From Saccharothrix sp. NRRL B-16348 (GTDB lineage: Bacteria; Actinomycetota; Actinomycetes; Mycobacteriales; Pseudonocardiaceae), in the NCBI RefSeq assembly GCF_001280085.1, contig NZ_LGED01000180.1, positions 42,929 through 106,928 of the forward strand: 64,000 nucleotides of DNA. Reading direction: 5' to 3'. The notes beneath the pieces were generated by a model that was not told the origin of the DNA, searched no databases, and saw only the letters and a program-made list of their open reading frames with translations. Shown piece after piece: positions 62,206 through 64,000 of the stretch; position 1 is the stretch's first letter; each line of letters begins with the position of its first letter. The position numbers were made by a program, and so were the translations under genes.

Positions 62206-62801
62206 CGGTGGCGCGCGACCCGTTGCAGCCGTTGACCGGGATCGTCCGGCTCCTGTGGTCGGTGACCACCGTCCTGTCCCTGACCGCGATCACGTTGGTG
62301 ACGGTGGCCTCGTACGGCACGTCCGTGTGCTTCACCTCGCAGGTGGGCACGGAGCTGATCCGCACCGTTCCGCACGGCGAGGTCGGGTACGTGAGCGCGG
62401 GGTCGTTGCGCGTCTGCCTGAGCGAGCCGAGCGGGTGGGAGCGCGTGCTCTACCTGGTCGACGTCGCGTTGCCGATGGTGAGCTACGCCGTGCTGTTCCT
62501 GCTGCTCATGGGCCTGCTCGAACGAGGCGCCGTCGAGGGCGTCCACACCGTCGCCACCGCGGACCGGCTGCGCCGCCTCGGGTGGTTCACGCTCGTCGCC
62601 GTGCCGGTCGCGACCCTGGGCGAAGCCGCCGCCCGGATCCTGGTGCTGGCGGAAGTCCGGCCCGAGACCGACCTGACGTCGCTGACCGCCGAGTGGGACG
62701 TCCCGTGGTGGGCGGTGGTCAGCGGGTTGGGGTTGCTGGCGCTTGGCAAGATCATGCGCACGAGCGCGGAGATGCGCGCGGACCTGGAGGGAACCGTGTG
62801 A
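62202..62801 (+). CDS. DUF2975-like membrane protein B
   Basis: 199 aa from GTG overlapping the upstream stop (GTGA). Same plan as its neighbour: LQPLTGIVRLLWSVTTVLSL, loop cysteines (TSVCFTS, LRVCLSE), then PMVSYAVLFLLLMGLLERGA, ending RTSAEMRADLEGTV. Shared PLxPLTG start, C-position and tail show tandem duplication with strong divergence. It probably forms a heteromer with protein A. Confidence 0.75.
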   Translation: MTVARDPLQPLTGIVRLLWSVTTVLSLTAITLVTVASYGTSVCFTSQVGTELIRTVPHGEVGYVSAGSLRVCLSEPSGWERVLYLVDVALPMVSYAVLFLLLMGLLERGAVEGVHTVATADRLRRLGWFTLVAVPVATLGEAAARILVLAEVRPETDLTSLTAEWDVPWWAVVSGLGLLALGKIMRTSAEMRADLEGTV

Positions 62802-63004
62802 GCATCCAGGTGCACCTCGACCGGCTGCTGGCCGAGCGCGGGATGACCTTGACCGAGTTGGCGGACCGCGTCGGCGTGACCGTGGTCAACCTGTCGATCC
62901 TCAAGAACGGCCGGGCCAGGGCGATCCGGTTCAGCACGCTGACCGCCCTGTGCGAGGCGTTGGACTGCCAGCCGGGCGACCTGCTCAGCCACCGGCCGGG
63001 GTGA
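62798..63004 (+). CDS. Small XRE-family (YozG-like) regulator
   Basis: 68 aa, GTG overlapping the upstream stop. It is almost only a helix-turn-helix: VHLDRLLAERGMTLTELADR, VGVTVVNLSILKNGRARAIR, FSTLTALCEALDCQPGDLL. DUF2975 proteins are regularly paired with this type of regulator. Its last 20 bases overlap the convergent GNAT gene. Confidence 0.88.
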   Translation: MSIQVHLDRLLAERGMTLTELADRVGVTVVNLSILKNGRARAIRFSTLTALCEALDCQPGDLLSHRPG

Positions 63005-63848
63005 ACACGAACTCCGCCGAGTCGACCACCGGCCGGAACCCGATCCGCTGGTAGATCGAGTTCGACGTCGGGTTCGCCAGGTCGGTGTAGAGGACGACGT
63101 GCTCGGCGCCGTTCTCCCGTGCCCACGACGCGCAGGCCGCGGTGACCGCCGCGCCGTAGCCGTGCCTGCGGTGCTCGGGTGGGGTGTAGACCGGGCCGAT
63201 GCGGGACATGCCGGACGCCGGCGCGTTCGCCGCCGCCCACGCCACCGGGGTGTCGCCGACGTACCAGATCAGGTGACCGTGCCCGGCGGCCAAGCCGACG
63301 CGCAGCATCAGCCGGGAGCGGTCTTCGCTCTTCTCATCACGGGCCTGCGCGGTCGCTTCGACGGCGAACCTCAAGTGCCAGTGGCTGAGCAGGTCGAGGT
63401 CGTCCATGGTCGCCAAGCGCGCGGTGCCGGGAACGTCGGGGGTGACGAGCTCGCCCAGCTCGTACAGGCGCAACGCCATGTGCTCCCGCGCGTTGCAGCC
63501 CGTGCGGGCCGCCCACGCGACGACGAACGCCTCCACCGACTCACGCGGTCCGTTGACGCCGGGGAGTTCCACGTCGCCCGCCAACGCGTCCGCGACGGTC
63601 TCCGCCCACTGCGGCGCGACACCGCTCAGGGTCAGCGGCCACGGTGGTGTGCGCAGTGCCGCGGCCACCAGGACGCCGTCCTCGGAGACGCTGACCAGCA
63701 GCGGTGGTTCGTCCTCCGGGTCGGCGTGGTTGAGCCTGCGGTCGACCGCCGCGATCGGGATCGTGTGGAACACCGGGTCGGCGTTGAAGAAGTCCCCGGT
63801 CAACGCCCAGAACTCCGCCAGGTCGTCGTGTCTCGTCACCTCGGCCAC
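62985..63848 (-). CDS. GNAT-family N-acetyltransferase
   Basis: 287 aa from GTG at 63848 (a TTG at 63866 is possible). The C-terminal GNAT domain has IGPVYTPPEHRRHGYGAAVT (acetyl-CoA loop R-R-x-G-Y/x-G-A) and LYTDLANPTSNSIYQRIGFR. The N-terminal half is a divergent GNAT-like domain. The acceptor is unknown. It lies downstream of the rRNA terminator and probably has its own start site. Confidence 0.85.
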   Translation of the reverse strand: MAEVTRHDDLAEFWALTGDFFNADPVFHTIPIAAVDRRLNHADPEDEPPLLVSVSEDGVLVAAALRTPPWPLTLSGVAPQWAETVADALAGDVELPGVNGPRESVEAFVVAWAARTGCNAREHMALRLYELGELVTPDVPGTARLATMDDLDLLSHWHLRFAVEATAQARDEKSEDRSRLMLRVGLAAGHGHLIWYVGDTPVAWAAANAPASGMSRIGPVYTPPEHRRHGYGAAVTAACASWARENGAEHVVLYTDLANPTSNSIYQRIGFRPVVDSAEFVFTPAGG

Positions 63849-63863
63849 GATCGGACCGTAACG

Positions 63864-63907
63864 CAAAAAGCCCTCAGGGGCACTCGAGTAACGAGTGCCC
63901 CTGAGGG
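63864..63907 (-). terminator. rRNA operon terminator
   Basis: Perfect 16-bp stem CCCTCAGGGGCACTCG/CGAGTGCCCCTGAGGG with a 5-nt loop, followed on the minus strand by CTTTTTG. It lies directly after the 5S rRNA 3' end. Confidence 0.92.
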
Positions 63908-63915
63908 AAAGAATT

Positions 63916-64000
63916 GTTCGGCGGCGTCCTACTCTCCCACACCCTCACGAGTGCAGTACCATCGGCGCTGGAAGGCTTAACTACCGGGTTCGGAATGGGA
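63916..64000 (-). rRNA. rrf: 5S ribosomal RNA, 3' part
   Basis: The minus strand reads TCCCATTCCGAACCCGGTAG, TAAGCCTTCCAGCGCCGATGG, GTGGGAGAGTAGGACGCCGCC, the conserved middle and 3' parts of actinobacterial 5S rRNA. About 85 nt are in the window; the 5' third is beyond the right edge, where 23S and 16S should follow. The 3' end is approximate. Confidence 0.93.

Overview
The window is high-GC actinobacterial chromosome. The smpB-ftsX-ftsE-prfB cluster, a WhiB7 gene beside uvrD2, glnA/glnE, a one-piece tmRNA and the run UPF0182 / YlbL-type protease / DUF2342 / ThiF-like / ABC1 kinase / whiB7 / uvrD2 (the order of M. tuberculosis Rv3193c-Rv3198c, from memory) point to Actinomycetia. The DUF5753 regulators and general gene style suggest Pseudonocardiales (Saccharothrix/Lentzea/Actinosynnema-like); the genus is an inference. 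All family calls were made by eye from motifs and gene order, without searches.

Bases 1-15.7 kb are accessory. They open with the 3' part of a large DUF1998-type helicase with nuclease-like segments, overlapping by 4 nt a UvrD-type helicase that carries a RelE/ParE-like N-terminal domain; this is a candidate anti-phage module cut by the window edge. Then come a gene-poor stretch with a 12-bp repeat, two XRE-type regulators with partner genes (a small zinc-finger protein; an APH-type kinase), a NUDIX hydrolase, an excisionase-integrase pair, decayed immunity and transposase remnants, and an ATPase/APH-type gene pair. A tRNA-Ala(GGC) at 15.74 kb has its 3' end facing this region, which fits a genomic island integrated at that tRNA.

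From 15.9 to 63.8 kb the content is mostly core. 15.9-24 kb: DsbA-like protein, MFS transporter, GNAT, family-2 glycosyltransferase, HrpB helicase, a small regulator with two tandem operators plus a hydrolase, and a RidA protein. 24-32.4 kb: tmRNA, a NarL-type two-component system, amidohydrolase, smpB, ftsX, ftsE, prfB, a PadR regulator and two identical initiator tRNAs. 32.4-48 kb: the UPF0182 to uvrD2 block with the whiB7 leader. 48-60 kb: nitrogen and phosphate genes (glnA with a GlnR operator, glnE, a PiT transporter with a repeated Pho-box-like element) among small membrane and hypothetical proteins. 60-63.9 kb: glutamine amidotransferase, rhodanese and Lrp genes, and a self-contained DUF2975-like/DUF2975-like/XRE operon behind a long palindrome. 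The right edge holds the 3' part of a 5S rRNA on the minus strand, so an rRNA operon lies just outside.

Working links: ssrA and smpB supply trans-translation; FtsEX acts in septal peptidoglycan hydrolysis; GlnE adenylylates GlnA (target Tyr present) while GlnR probably controls glnA transcription; WhiB7 probably autoregulates through its own promoter and an attenuating leader. Best candidates for new biology are the two-helicase module (1-5.9 kb), the palindrome-controlled DUF2975 pair (61.5-63 kb), the tandem-operator regulator (22.4 kb) and the whiB7 leader (45.1-45.7 kb).
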